Assembly: GCF_958298935.1 (NCBI RefSeq)
Contig: NC_084924.1
Location: forward strand, 1,426,001-1,490,000
Direction: 5' to 3'
Length of the DNA: 64,000 nucleotides
Origin: Phragmites australis
Lineage: Eukaryota; Streptophyta; Magnoliopsida; Poales; Poaceae
Shown: positions 27,001 to 39,509 of the stretch, in pieces
Layout of the letters: each line of letters begins with the position of its first letter
Position numbering within the stretch: the stretch's first letter is position 1
Notes under the pieces: model-generated
What the model saw: the letters and a program-made list of their open reading frames with translations, nothing else
What the model was told of the DNA's origin: nothing
Databases searched by the model: none
Made by a program: the position numbers and the translations under genes

Positions 27001-30000
27001 ATCTATGCACAGTTGTTCACCTAGTAAAAAGGTCACTGCTATGCAAGGATAAAATAGTACTTCAAAAGTTCCTAGATTTAATTGGTACACCAGTCCCCTA
27101 ACATAATTGGTATACATGTTAACTTTCACCACATATGTTAGAATTTAGAAGCTTCTTTGGCTAATGAGCTACTTTGTGCACAATCTAGGTTATCACTTTT
27201 CAGTAATTTCTCTTCACCGACATATTTTCCACCACTTTGTTGTTATAGACTTTGCAGTTTGACTCAATCAAGTCTGGACCAATGGAAGTACTAAATCGGC
27301 AGTCAGGCATCAGCTTTTTCTAGCTTAAAAGGGAAAAGGAAAAAATGAAACAAAAAAAGGGAAATCAGGGAATATAATTTGCATGCAAGACTTTGAATAT
27401 ATTTTTATAGCTCATAAAAATGATTGCCTATTTATAGTTCATTATGAAGGTGCAAAATATGTTTCCCTATCTAAACATTTGATCAAACTGTATTTTAATA
27501 ACACATATATATGGATTATAGAATAATATCGCTAGATCAGTTCATGCACATGTTCTGAAAACAGGAATGATCCTTTAAAGCTAAACATTGTATTACTATA
27601 TTTCTGAATTCAGCTCATCGTGATATTGGCTTTATGTTTTAGAGGCACCCCTCCTTCTCCAAGATCAGATCATGCTGCCGCTTGCCATGCTGACCGCTAT
27701 CTTTTGATTTTTGGTGGGGGATCTCATGCAACATGTTTCAATGACTTACATGTCCTTGATTTGCAGACGGTACGGACTTTTTCTTGCTGGAACTCTTTAA
27801 AGACTGGTGCTTTATATTTGACTACTAAATTTTGTTGGGAGTTACAGATGGAATGGTCAAAACCTAAACAACAGGGTCTGACTCCAAGCCCGCGAGCCGG
27901 CCATGCAGGTGCAACTGTTGGGGAGAATTGGTACATAGTCGGGGGTGGCAATAACAAAAGTGGTAAGTATTTAATGTCTTAACTTAGTATGTTAGAATAT
28001 TTTTTTTGATAATCTATGGTGTAGTCATTGTGGAGTTCAATTTATATGCTCATGTTACCAGTGGCTTTTTGCCTCCTGAATTGGACCTCGTTTGGATGGG
28101 TTGGTATCCCACCTGATCCCAACGTAGCCAAACAGAGGCCCTTAATCCTTTTCTTTGCTAATTGTGTGTGTTGAAGAATTTTGGAAGCCACATTATCTAT
28201 AAACCATGTCTGCAAATAACAAGGGAATGCTTCTGCACCTTGTAGCATTAACCCAACAGTTAAATGATGGTAGAATGTATATTTTTCCTTGCAACTTGTA
28301 GCTTGGTCCTTTGTTGCTTATACATGAGAAGGTTATTTAGATTTGTGTTGAGTGATCACAATATTACATAACCTTATAAAATATCCAGTAAGATATAATA
28401 AGAATATATGAAGCAATGGTTCAACTAGAGCTGCCTTCTTGGAATGTGGGTTTTGCTATCTTTTTTCCCCTGACAGGTTAATGGTAACACACATTATTTG
28501 TTAATGCCCAAAATCATAGCAGGGTGGCACAACAAACATTGAGTTATTTTCAAGTAAATAACTTCTTTGCGTTTATATGTTAAGCATGTAGTCAGCTCAT
28601 AGTCTTATACACTCTTCTTTACAGGTGTGTCTGAAACACTTGTGCTTAACATGTCAACTCTGACATGGTCAGTTGTTAGCACCGTGGAAGGATGTGTTCC
28701 CCTTGCCAGTGAGGTATATCTCTTGAGCAATATTTAGTGGTCAGAATGATTTTCCTTGGCTTCTGATATTTGAAGTTTTTATTTTCTAGGGGATGACTTT
28801 AGTGCATAGCAATTACAATGGAAATGATTATCTCATTTCTTTTGGAGGATACAATGGACGATACAGCAACGAGGTAGTTGGCATTTCCAAGTCTTATGTT
28901 CATGCATGGAGTTAACTTTTACCAACAATTTTCTGTATGATGTGCAGGTTTACACTCTTAGCCTCAAATCAGATTCACAGTCAACCGCAAAAGAAGAAAC
29001 TGTTTCAGATAACACATCTAGGACCCTGGAACCTGAGGTTGAAATTTCTCAAGATGGGAAGATACGAGAGATTGCCATGGACAGTGCTGATTCAGATCTG
29101 GTAATGTCCTGCTCAGGATACTTTGCCCTGTTAATTAGAACTGTATGACCCTTCCTATGTTGGCCTAGCCACTTCTAGGGAGCAGAACATTTTTTTTTCT
29201 TTTCTCCTCCCAAATCTAGTGTGTGTGTGTGTTGTAGAAATCAGGGTCCGTACCTATTGAAATTCTGCAAAATAGACAGTGCAGTTAATCTTAGTACAGG
29301 GACTCATAAAATAGAATGCGTCTGATACAAAATTCTTGATGGCGGTTGCTGTTGCCAATGATGATTTGAGTTATTGGGGATACTCACGCTGTCTTTCTTT
29401 TGTTTTGTGCTGTGCTGAGTTCCAGAAAACCAGAAATGATGAAGCAAGTGAACAGCTTTTAGCAGCTCTTAAAGCTGAGAAAGAGGAACTAGAAGCAACA
29501 CTCAACAGGGAACAGCTGCAAACTATACAACTTAGAGAAGAAATTGCTCAAGCAGAGACCAGAAATGCAGAGCTGACAAAGGCAAGTCATCTTGCTCTTA
29601 CCTTGTAGGTTACTAGCTCCTTTTTTTTTTCCTTTTATCCCGTATACTCTTTCAAGCATCTAATGGACTTTCTCTTTTAGAGTGACTATGCTTATTATGC
29701 AATATTATTGTATTTTTTTGGAACAGCTCAGAGGTCTAAATGCTACTTTTAAACTACATCCTACCAAAAATTTGAGATTAAGCTTTTGCTGTATTGGATA
29801 CTGTATGGGTCTATTCATTTATACACTATACATAATATTATATCATTGTGTGTAATATCATTTCAACAAACCTGAGCAAAGTGGTTTCAAAGTTAAATTG
29901 TGATTATTCATTGTACAAATAAAACTATATTTTCTGTGTTTTTTAGTTTGTGTACGCTGAAAAGGAATTTGAGCCATGTCTATATAAATATTATTTCTCA

Positions 30001-30482
30001 GCTGATGTTTGGACTCTTCTGTGCATTTAAATTGTATAGGAACTTCAAGCTGCCCGTGGCCAACTTGCTGCTGAGCAGTCAAGATGTTTCAAACTTGAGG
30101 TACATATTGGCCTTTTGTTGTACCGATTATTCCAAATGACTAGTTGTACACTATAGCCAACCCAACAACATTAGCCCTCCACTTCTGCAGTGAATTGCTC
30201 TAGGAGAGATTATTATACAGCTCTCTCTCTCTCTCTGAACAGTCATTAGTATAACTGAAAATGTTCTGATCACACTTAATTTCTGAAATACCTCCTTAGG
30301 TCGATGTTGCGGAACTACGACAAAAGCTTCAAAGTATGGACGCATTGGAAAAGGAGGTCGAGCTGCTTCGACGACAGAGAGCTGCTTCAGAGCAAGCAGC
30401 GTTAGATGCAAAGCGGAGGCAAAGCTCCGGTGGCATGTGGGGTTGGCTCGTTGGAACCCCTCCTGATAAATCTGAATCGTGA
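24011..30482 (+). CDS. ACBP6: Acyl-CoA-binding domain protein with kelch repeats (class IV ACBP), 658 residues, 18 exons
   Basis: Binds acyl-CoA esters. Exons: 24011-24157, 24350-24420, 24788-24851, 24929-24997, 25137-25337, 25432-25509, 26106-26216, 26314-26380, 26495-26556, 26839-26978, 27643-27769, 27848-27962, 28625-28713, 28790-28873, 28948-29100, 29426-29581, 30040-30099 and 30300-30482. They join to 658 residues. The N-terminal ACB domain (about 10-100) includes YGLYQQATVGPCNVPKP and WNPVEQSKW. Kelch blades lie at about 175-500 ([52 protein letters not shown]). A C-terminal coiled coil spans about 530-640. This matches Arabidopsis ACBP4/5 and rice OsACBP6 (near 655 residues as I recall; reported peroxisomal in rice). 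Intron 16 uses a GC donor (AAAG|GCAAGT). No defects are seen. Confidence 0.95.
28083..28141. repeat. Possible very short MITE in ACBP intron 12
   Basis: GGACCTCGTTTGGATGGG at the left and, reverse-complemented from the right, GGGCCTCTGTTTGGCTACG form imperfect terminal inverted repeats only about 60 bases apart. GTTTGG-type ends are common among grass Harbinger/hAT MITEs. The element is too short to be sure. Confidence 0.3.
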
Positions 30483-31144
30483 TCACCTCACGATCGAATA
30501 CTTTAGTTCATACAGGCCGTGATTTGTATATTTTACCTGTAGCATTTATAAATCATTTTGATATTTCTACAGTTTTTCACCTCATTTCTGGCATTCGTGT
30601 TCATTTTGACCACAAAAGAATAAGGTTTCCTGGCGATCGTCGTCATATGTTCTCATAGAAATTCATTTGTCCGTCCTCTGATTGGCTTTTCGCAATCACT
30701 CAAATGTATAATTAGGTTTTAACATTGTACACAACATGTATGGCCGTTCTTTTGACGTTGTGCTGTTTGTCGATATAGATTGTTCGTTTCAGTCGCCTGT
30801 TCATATTAGTTAGGCCCTTGACTCCTTGGCTCGTGCCCGTGCGTCCATGCTCGCTTGTTTCTGTGTACTGTTGCACTTTGTGATGCAAATATTGTGGATA
30901 TGCTGTTGACATGTTGCTGTCGACCACGTCTAAATTCTCACTGATTATTTCTAACGCAAAGCGTATCACACGGTAGGATGGCATAATGGTGCAACGCGAC
31001 CCTAGCTAAGCAGCCTATTTGTTTGCTACGAATGGTTGAGCACCACAGCATACATAATTCCAGATACTGCAGGTATTCACATCATGAGATTATTTCATCT
31101 TATTAAGAGCATATGGGTAAATGAGACATGGAAGCGACAGCCAC
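30483..31144. other. Convergent 3' flanks of ACBP6-like (+) and ETFA (-)
   Basis: T-rich sequence after the ACBP stop is consistent with its 3' UTR, and 31040-31144 should be the ETFA 3' UTR. No further gene was seen. Confidence 0.5.
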
Positions 31145-34086
31145 TTATTTCTTGTCCGGGATCTTCTTTAACAATTCGTCGAGAACCTCGAATAAATCAG
31201 CGACGAGTCCATAATCTGCAACCTGGACAGCACCGATGCAACAGGCTTAGAATTTTGAGGATTTTTTTAATTATACTAGTAGACCATATGTATTTATCAA
31301 CAGGGACGAGGAACCTGAAATATGGGGGCATCGCCATCTTTGTTAACAGCCACAATAACCTTCGAATCTCTCATTCCCGCCAAGTGTTGTATCGCTCCAG
31401 AAACTCCAAACGCCATATAGAGCTCCGGTGCAACTATTTTCCCAGTCTGACCAACCTGAGGGGGAGAAAGCACTCCAACAAAATGAGATAGCAATGAACT
31501 ATACAAAAGGGCACACGTCCAAGTAACATCTATTCACTCAACCTTGCTTGCTATGAACTATTGGACTGATGCAATAGCATGTCGATCATGGTGGTAATGC
31601 TATTAGCCTACTAGCTTCATAAGACATGAATCAGTGTATGGCATCTACAACTTTATATTAGCTGGATCCATTCAGAACCCATTTAGTTATTTTTATAAGA
31701 CAAGGTATAGCACACATGGTAGACTTGAAGCGCTTACCTGAAGGTCGTTTGGAACAAAACCTGCATCAACAGCAGCCCTAGTCGCACCCACTACAGAAAA
31801 GAAAAGTAATCACTCAGAAAATTACCGTGAGCAGTGTAATAAATTTTCAATGAGGCACTGATAAAATATCAACACTAACAATTTCAGTGCCAAATAGGTT
31901 AAAACAATTACATGGAAATAACAAAAAAAATCAGATACAAGGCAAACCTGCTGCCCCAAGTTTCTCAGCAAGCTGCTCCAACAATTTGAAGTTTTCAGCA
32001 CTTTTCAGACCTCTGCCTCCGGTGACTACTACCTGTGCATTTGCAAGGTCAGGCCGTTCTGTATCTTGGGATGTCAGATTCACCCATGTTGATTTCCCTA
32101 AGCTACCTATACATGGAAGGAGAGATACTGTTAGATATACATAAAAAATTTAAATTAACAAACTGTCAGTACATGACTAAGAGGTCCTTTTTCCTGCATC
32201 ATGTTTTGATTTTATAAAAATAAGGACGTGGAAAATAAAATCAATGTCGTGATCTTTAATTACCCAGATTTTGAATTGCTGAATATGAATAAAGAATAAT
32301 CCTACAAACTTTAACAAGGACGTGGAAAATAAAATCAATGTAGTGATCTTTAATACCATATTATTAAAAAAAACTCAAGGTCCAACAAAGAGCATCACAA
32401 TATGAATAAGAATAATCCTGAAGTGTTGCTAACTCTTAATAGAAGAATATGGTAGAAACCAAACAAACCTTCACTGAGGAAAGAGAGATCAACCTGGGTG
32501 ATAGGTGCAACCTTCGTTTCAGACATAGCCTCAGTAGTTGGGGAAAACGAAGTTGATCTAATACTCATCATACAAGGATCCTCTCCAGTATATCTCACAG
32601 TACAAAGTGCATTTCCAGCATAAATTGGCCTGAAGTCAGAAGCATACAATAATTAAAGCATGAAACTGCAGATGTCATCTAGCAACTAGCATTGAGTTCT
32701 ACACTGAAGCATCAAGCCCCAACAAAAGAAAATACAGTAGACCGCAACAAAAGCAGCAAGCATCACAGAAGGGAGCTGTGGACTCATGGGAACGGGGATC
32801 GTACTATGGACTTTACTCTTTAGGCTCATGCATTTTAACATCCATAAGCTAATATAAATTAGTATCGGAAGGGTATGGACAGTGGGAAGACTAATATAAA
32901 TTAGCATGGAAAATGTGACAAAGAAGGTTGGAAATGAACAAAAACTATACCAGAGATTTCGATAAATCATTAAGCATTAGATTCATTATGAATGGAGATG
33001 TATGGACTCAAGACATGAAAATGGGCCCATGGACACTATGAACACATAAAACAGACCAGTCAAAGATCATGCATTCAAAACCACATGCGACCCCAACTAA
33101 CATAAGTGCCATTGTTTGGTCTCATCCCACTCCCAAATGTTGAATAAAATGCTAAAAATCGTAGCAAACAGAAGAATATCAAACCTCACAAAGACCCGTG
33201 CCTCCGCTACAGCAGTGACATCAGTAACAGGGGAGACATCAAGAAGAGCTGCAGCACGTGGAAGCAAATTCTTCCCAAACGACGTTGAAGAAGCTATAAC
33301 ATGAGAGTATCCACCTTTCTGCTGAACAGAACGGATTAGCTCAGCCCACGGTTCAGCCAAAGGATGCGCAAAGGTGTCTGAATCCGCAACCAGCACCTGC
33401 AATGCTAGATCAATCAACTGATAAGCAGAAGATTCGAAAGAACAACAATGTATGGCTGGATGAATACATATTACTTTGATTTTTTTTTGTGCAATTCATA
33501 ATTGCTTGACTAGTGTCCAAAGAGTAAGAAATACTAGCAAACAGCAGTACAGTACCTCAGATACCAATGGATGGCTGGATGCAGCATGCTCGGCAGCCTT
33601 GTGAAGCGCTGGCCCGGATCCACCCAACAGAAGAGAAATCCTGTTCTCTTTGGCGATGGCCTCCGCAGCCGCCAATGCGCTCAGAGACGACGGCTTCACG
33701 AGCCCTCCTTCGTGCTCAGCTACGACCAGCGTGCTCACCTAGCGGGACACACACCATAGTTAAGCGCTACCCCACAGTCGGACCTAATCGATGGAGCACA
33801 GAATCCAAGGCCTGAACGACTGGGCAGAGCACCGCGGCTAGAACTAGCACCGGGGGGATTCGAATTTAGCGCATCGATTGGAGAGAACAATTCGCGCGGC
33901 GCGAACGCATCTAGGTTCTCGCGGAACAGATTCCCTCCCCCGGCAGGTGGAGGGAATAGCGAGAGAGGTGAACGGAACGAGAGAAAGGGGACTCACGAGT
34001 CTGCGGAGCGACTGAGCAAAGACGAGCGAGCCACAGTGGCCGCTTCCGCCTCCCCTCCGCAGCGCCCCCAGCACCATCGCCGCCAT
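31145..34086 (-). CDS. ETFA: Electron transfer flavoprotein alpha subunit, mitochondrial, 358 residues, 8 exons
   Basis: With ETF-beta it accepts electrons from matrix dehydrogenases (in plants isovaleryl-CoA and 2-hydroxyglutarate dehydrogenases) and passes them to ETF:ubiquinone oxidoreductase. Exons (minus): 34086-33997, 33738-33556, 33396-33185, 32629-32469, 32106-31948, 31790-31738, 31455-31315 and 31222-31145. The frame is continuous and the length of 358 residues is the usual one. The N-terminus is Arg-rich without acidic residues ([13 protein letters not shown]...SLRRL), a plausible mitochondrial presequence. The FAD-binding half contains [45 protein letters not shown] and [11 protein letters not shown], all diagnostic of ETF-alpha. 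Start codon choice is ATG 34086; the in-frame ATG at 34077 is an alternative. No defects are visible. Confidence 0.96.
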
Positions 34087-36069
34087 GGCCTCTCTCTGAA
34101 TTCAGAAGATGGAACGGGAGGGCTCTGAAGTCTGAGCTTATGAAGGAGTAGGAAAGGGTGCAGAGACGTCACGGAATTGGATGGATCCTTGGATGAGAGA
34201 AACACGTGTGTACAGCTCACTGCTTACTTACTCTATTTTTTTCGATTTTTTATTTTTAAATCAAAAAATTATAAATATATGAACCTATTTAAAAAATTAC
34301 AAATCTAGAAATGGTACCAATCATATTTTTATCTGAATTTCTTTTAGAGTTAGATAATAATATTCTCTACACTACATAATTTTTTACGACTATATTGACA
34401 GAGAGTGGGCCGGCCCACTTCATTTCTATATGGGCCGGGTCGTATCATCTAATTTCTCCTCGATAGATCGGGTCGGAGTGAGTTAATCCAATAGGTCAAA
34501 CATGTTAGGCCAGAGATTGTTCCAATTCCAGAGAACAGTTAGGCCCACTGTGCTAATCTCTTTCTTTTTTGAGCCTTAATTTCCTTTTATGTTTTCACTA
34601 TGAATATATTATTTAGGGAGTGTCTATACTACAGTCGAGCAAAAAAAATTGTTTGCAAAAAAATTCAGAAAGAAGGCCCGTGAGCAGAAAGAAAAAAAAG
34701 GACTAATGTGTAGCTAAATTAGCTCAAAGTCATATAAAAAAACTTAGATTCAAAATGTAGTGTAACTAAAAGCGATCAAAATCGCTAAATAGGATAAGAC
34801 AAGAGGGGGGGGGGGGAGGGTGAGGCAGCCACTGTTGAATCAAATTTCATTTAAAAAATAAGAAGGTAGCAATTTACAATCATATCTTTAGAAAATTACA
34901 GTCCCAGTTACACCAGAATAACATTATATACACACTGTAACAATTAAGTAGACAAACTGTAATCTATTTCTATGACAGGCAAGTCAACGATGCGCAGAGG
35001 TAAGCACTTACGAGTGAACTATTATGACAAGTATCATTATAAGGTACACGTGCTGAAATTACAGTACAAGATTACCAAACGAACATAATTTGAGGTCATG
35101 AAAAATTAGTTGCTCTAACATGTATCATGAAAATTTCCATATATAGCAGGGAGGCAGAAGTACTTGTAGCCAGTCTTCTGGGAGGATCTGCAAGTTCTGA
35201 AGCAAAGTGAAAATGAGTAGGTTCATGAAAATTGATTGATGCAAGAAGTGGACTTCTGATGGGTGGATGCAAATCTTCACGGTTTGCTTCTTTTTCAGCA
35301 CGTGTTGCTTCTCTCTCAGCTTGTCTCACAGTAAACGATTTCCTCATTGTCTATTCAGATTTTCAGTCTCCAATTCTTCAGGAACATGTGCATGCATGGA
35401 TGGTCTTGGCTTCGGTAAACATGCGTGCCAGTTTTAAGCATCGTCTTCTAGTTTTGAGAGGTTTCCTAAAGATGGTTTTGAGAGGACTTTTTTTCTTCGA
35501 CTTGGCTTTGCTCTTTTCAAAGCCAAGTCTTCCCAAGGAATATTAGCCAATTTCTAATAGATAATTTTCTTCACAGTTTGGACTTGCGTAATGCACTCTA
35601 ACATGCTCATCAAATAATATGTGTACCTCTCATGCATTTGTGTTTCATCATCAGGTACAAATAAATACACTAATGAAAGCTAAAACAGTATAGTAAACAG
35701 GTTGGCCATAGGATAAGGAGGATCTCACATATTCACCTAAATCACAGCTGAAATTAGCACCAGCATTCTAATATTCCTCATAGCTGTCATAACTCGTCTT
35801 TTGCAGAAAGATTAATTAAAAATCAAGCGCTACAGGGATTCAAAGATGATGGCATCAGGAATTTTAAGTGCAACAGCATTGTCTTCAGCTCAAGCCATCA
35901 TGGTACGAACCAATTCCATCGACACACGACACACCTGAATGTCTAAAACCAAAGAGCACAGTAGAGATTAATGGGGTCTGAAAGTACACTAAAAAGCGCT
36001 TAAATTATCCTTCCCAAGCACCGTAGAAAGATCTAATCCAATAAAAAATATCCATCCCAAGCGCATAAG
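34087..36069. other. Intergenic region upstream of ETFA
   Basis: The first 150 bases should hold the ETFA leader and promoter. The rest is AT-rich with a G11 run near 34806. A minus-strand reading frame at 35347-35096 (MRKSFTVRQAEREATRAEKEANRED...) has a charged, plausible composition but no recognisable domain. I do not call it a gene. Confidence 0.4.
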
Positions 36070-37505
36070 AATAATGTCGGTGTATCAGGAACCGGGGGTC
36101 CCTGAGTCCCGAGGACCAGGCCAGCCGTTCGCCACGCGTCACCATCCTGCGAGGTTCCTCCTGCGGGATGAGGAAAATCTAAGTTCCAGGAGAAGTTACT
36201 CGGGGCCACAGCCTCTGGTCCCCGAGCACCCCAGTTCCCCGATGACCCACAGAGTCCAAGTACCGGGAAGAAAGTGCTCGGGGAGGTGCCCGCTCGCCTC
36301 CGAATACCCTAGTCCCCCGATGGGCCGAAGAGCTAAGTGCTCGGAAGAGAGTGCTCGGGGCTGCACGTGGCAGCCCCCGAGCGCTCGGTTCCCCGAGGGT
36401 TCTACAGAAGTGCTCGGGAGAGAGTGCTCGGGGCTGCACGTGGCAGCCCCCGAGCGCTCGGTTCCCCGAAGGTTCGCGCAAAGGCGCTCGGGAGAGGGTG
36501 CTCGGGGTTGCATATGGCAGCCCCCGAGCATTCGGTTCCCCGAAGGTTCGCGCGAGAACACCCGATGCCCCGACGACCCAGAAGGGCCCGCCGACGAGGT
36601 GTCAACCAGTCAGAGGTCCAAGGCCGCATTTAATGGGCATGCGCGGCCTGACATCCTGACATCAACTGCTCCCGCCGCAGTGTCAGTCCCTGCCATGCTT
36701 TGGCAGAGGGGCGTGGGTCCATTAATTGCACGGGTCCCGTCCCGTATCATCCGGAGTATCTCGGGATAACGTTGCCAGGACCAAAGCGTTCCGCCTGCCA
36801 CCCTGCCCTGGCAGAGGAACAAGACAGGGTGGACATACCGGGTGCCTCTGTGGCTGCCCGGTGGGCCCTCTCAATGGCGCCAGGGCGTCCACAGTGACGG
36901 GAGGTCGGACGCGCGTCGCATTTTTCCACCGCCCCTGTCACTTCGCCCAGAGGGAATGATGACGCGTTTCTCAGTCGTGGCGTCTTGGAACATGTGCCAC
37001 TTCTTTCCCATTTGGGGTATGTCGTGGCCGGCGAGTGCATAAAAGGACGGGCATACAGAAAGAAGACAAAGAAAATCGAGAACATAGACCAAGACAACCC
37101 GAACACACGAGAAAACATCCGAAGACAGATCGGGACGATCGAAGACATCATCCGAAGAACACCGCAAGCAAGTTTGAGTAGAGCTAGAACAAGGTAGCCT
37201 AAAGCTCTCAGTTAGACAATATATTCTTGTAACCAGACATATCCATGAGGGATCCCCTTCGGGGAAGGATATTGCATCCACACAGGAGTAGGATATTACG
37301 CCCCCGTGCGGCCTGAACCTGTCTAAACTCCGGTGCATTTATTTCTCTTTGCACTAGGTCGATCATCCCCCACCACTGGCCGTTGCATTTATTTCCACTT
37401 CCATTTATTTCTCTGACGAACTCATTCAGGATCATCCCCCGGCCGAATCTCTAAAAAGGGGTCTCTCGGGATCCCTGCGACAGGAGTTCATCATCCGACA
37501 AATAA
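36070..37505. mobile_element. Solo LTR, probable Ty3/gypsy, 1426 bp, with AATAA target duplication
   Basis: The LTR is 36075-37500, starting TGTCGGTGTATC and ending CATCCGACA (perfect TGTCGG/CCGACA inverted ends). It is flanked by AATAA at 36070-36074 and 37501-37505. No internal region, primer-binding site or polypurine tract is present, so this is a solo LTR left by LTR-LTR recombination. A probable promoter TGCATAAAAGG lies near 37035. The GGGGGTCCC-rich start resembles common grass gypsy LTRs, and the superfamily call is by that resemblance. Confidence 0.9.
36336..36556. repeat. Three tandem copies of a 73-bp palindrome-rich unit within the LTR
   Basis: Units begin near 36336, 36408 and 36481. 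Each contains GTGCTCGGGG, TGGCAGCCCCCGAGC and CGGTTCCCCGA, so each can fold on itself (GCTCGGGG against CCCCGAGC). The third copy has diverged most. Confidence 0.8.
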
Positions 37506-37629
37506 CATATACAAGAAATGAAAAAAAAACCATTTGAAGTATTTTTCATTCAAAGTTATTGAAAACATAAGCATTTGAAAGTATTTTTCATTGTAAATCT
37601 ACTTATATCTTTTTTCTAAAATATGACAA

Positions 37630-37641
37630 GTCTCAATATTA

Positions 37642-37692
<51 letters not shown>
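37630..37692. repeat. (AT)n microsatellite
   Basis: A run of alternating TATATA with occasional C interruptions, between two solo LTRs. Confidence 0.85.
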
Positions 37693-37742
37693 TAAGATGA
37701 GCTTCTACAAGATATGTCTTCTCTAAAAATCTATTTTAATAC

Positions 37743-38374
37743 AAACATGTTGGGGATGATCTCTCGCCCCCCCACTTCGGAGGGAACCGCGAAGTCTACT
37801 CGAAATACTACGTGCTAGCCGTTGTGGTTTTGTTCCAGAGACTTCATCTGCAAGGAGCGAAGATCGTAGAGCTACGTCGATCGAAGGGTGTAGACGCGTC
37901 CGCACCTTCGATCTCCCGTACCGGCGAAGTCGAATGAGACCTTCGGCTGACGAGCTAAGCCCAGATCCGCAGTCCGCGGCGTTCGCAGCGGGCGAACATG
38001 CAAGCTGACCTTCGCTCGAGGGACGAAGGCTATCCGACGGATATCCGAGCGGAGGAGGCTTCGATGCCCTTCGGAGACAGGAATCACCTCGAGAAAGTGG
38101 GCCTGATTTCGGTCGTCCGAGGTACTGCCGTAATTATGTGATTATGCTTATTTGTATCATAATACCTCCGGATATTTCAGAAATGTAGCAGGTGAGGAGG
38201 TAGGATTTGTAAACCGTATCTATGGTTGCTGGGTACAGGTTATAAATAGAGCCACAGTGTACTGAAAGAGGTATCGAAAACTGTTCTTTCTCCAACACGT
38301 ATCGCTCTGAGAACATTTCGATATCTCTGTATCCGAAGACTCACTTTGTCTGGAATTCCGATCCCAACAAAACA
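37743..38374 (+). mobile_element. Solo LTR family X, copy 1, 622 bp, with AAACA target duplication
   Basis: The LTR is 37748-38369, starting TGTTGGGGATGATC and ending GATCCCAACA. AAACA flanks it at 37743-37747 and 38370-38374. It contains the promoter-like block TATAAATAGAGCCACAGTGT near 38240. A sister copy in opposite orientation lies at 56374-56995 and is also exactly 622 bp. No internal coding sequence is present. It could be a solo LTR or a TRIM-like remnant. Confidence 0.88.
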
Positions 38375-39509
38375 AATCCAAACTTGTTTCTAGCTTCTTA
38401 AATTTTTTAGTAGCTAAAGACTACTTTTACTCTAAAAATCATCACGAGAAACCAGCAAAAGTAAACCATGTTTGTTCTCAGAAGTCAAACAAACATGGTC
38501 TAATACCCTGTTCTCAATTCTCATCACCTCAAGCTCCGTTTTAGTTTTGCGTTCGCCGCTGCTGAGAACGAAGGCAGCGAAGGTGATCGCTCGCTCACCG
38601 GTCGGTTTTAATGGCGACGGGCAGAAACAAAGAGGTGGCCAGCAGCAGGCAACCCTACGCCTGTCCTGTCCTGTTGACACGAGCGAGACAGGCAGCTCCA
38701 GTCGGCGCAGTCACCACAAACGACAGTGATTGGCGGGGCCCGCGACGCGGAAAAGAGTGGGAGCCTAGTCACGCATGGGGCCCACGACGGCGACGGCCAC
38801 AGCATCTAGCCTGCGGCGCTGTGCGGACGTCATTGCCAGCTGGCCAATAATTCACGCGTCTACCGCGTCCGTTTTTTACAAAGCATGAAAAAAGCTAAGA
38901 AGTTTAGGTTCACAAATTTTAGACATTTTAATATTTATTTATTTATTAATAAATATTTAATATATTTATTTAATTATAAGAAAAATAGTGATGTTTTCAT
39001 GCATGCTCATAATTTTAACATGTAGACGATAGTAATACAAATATAACTAAATTTGTTTCATATTTCTTTGAGTTTTAGATATTTTTTAATGCATTTTATA
39101 TTATTTTAGCCGATTTATTAATATAACTATTATTACTATTTTCTAGCTGAATCCTTGATAGCCCCATAACATAAGCCATGCTCAATTGAGCAGCCAAGAT
39201 TCAACCAGCTAGTACAAATTGAAACCAAATCATATAACCGGTAACTACTGTCATGTTTGATTTAGCTTTCCATCTCACTACAGATTTTGATATTATAGGT
39301 TAAAATAAAATATTTTAAATCTCTATTTTTATTTAAAATAGAAATAAGAAGACTTATCTAAATACTCTCAATATATCACAACTCTAACTTGTGAATTCTT
39401 GGAGCTAAAATTATCACTTTAAGACTCAACTACTAATACGATTTGAACTCCGGGAAGAAATATTTACTAATATTTTGTCAAACAGCTAGTTTGTAGCGAA
39501 CATGTCTTT
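38375..39509. other. Intergenic, no gene seen
   Basis: A GC-rich stretch at 38500-38870 has short open frames on both strands, but none has start context, splice sites or recognisable protein. The remainder is AT-rich and repetitive (TTTATTTATTAATAAATA). Confidence 0.4.

Noticed and set aside
36074..37338. Several long frames on both strands, up to 231 residues
   Set aside because: They fall entirely inside the gypsy-type solo LTR and its GC-rich tandem array; no protein domain is present.
38432..38850. Possible gene in a GC-rich patch
   Set aside because: Overlapping frames on both strands, no domain, no promoter or intron signals.
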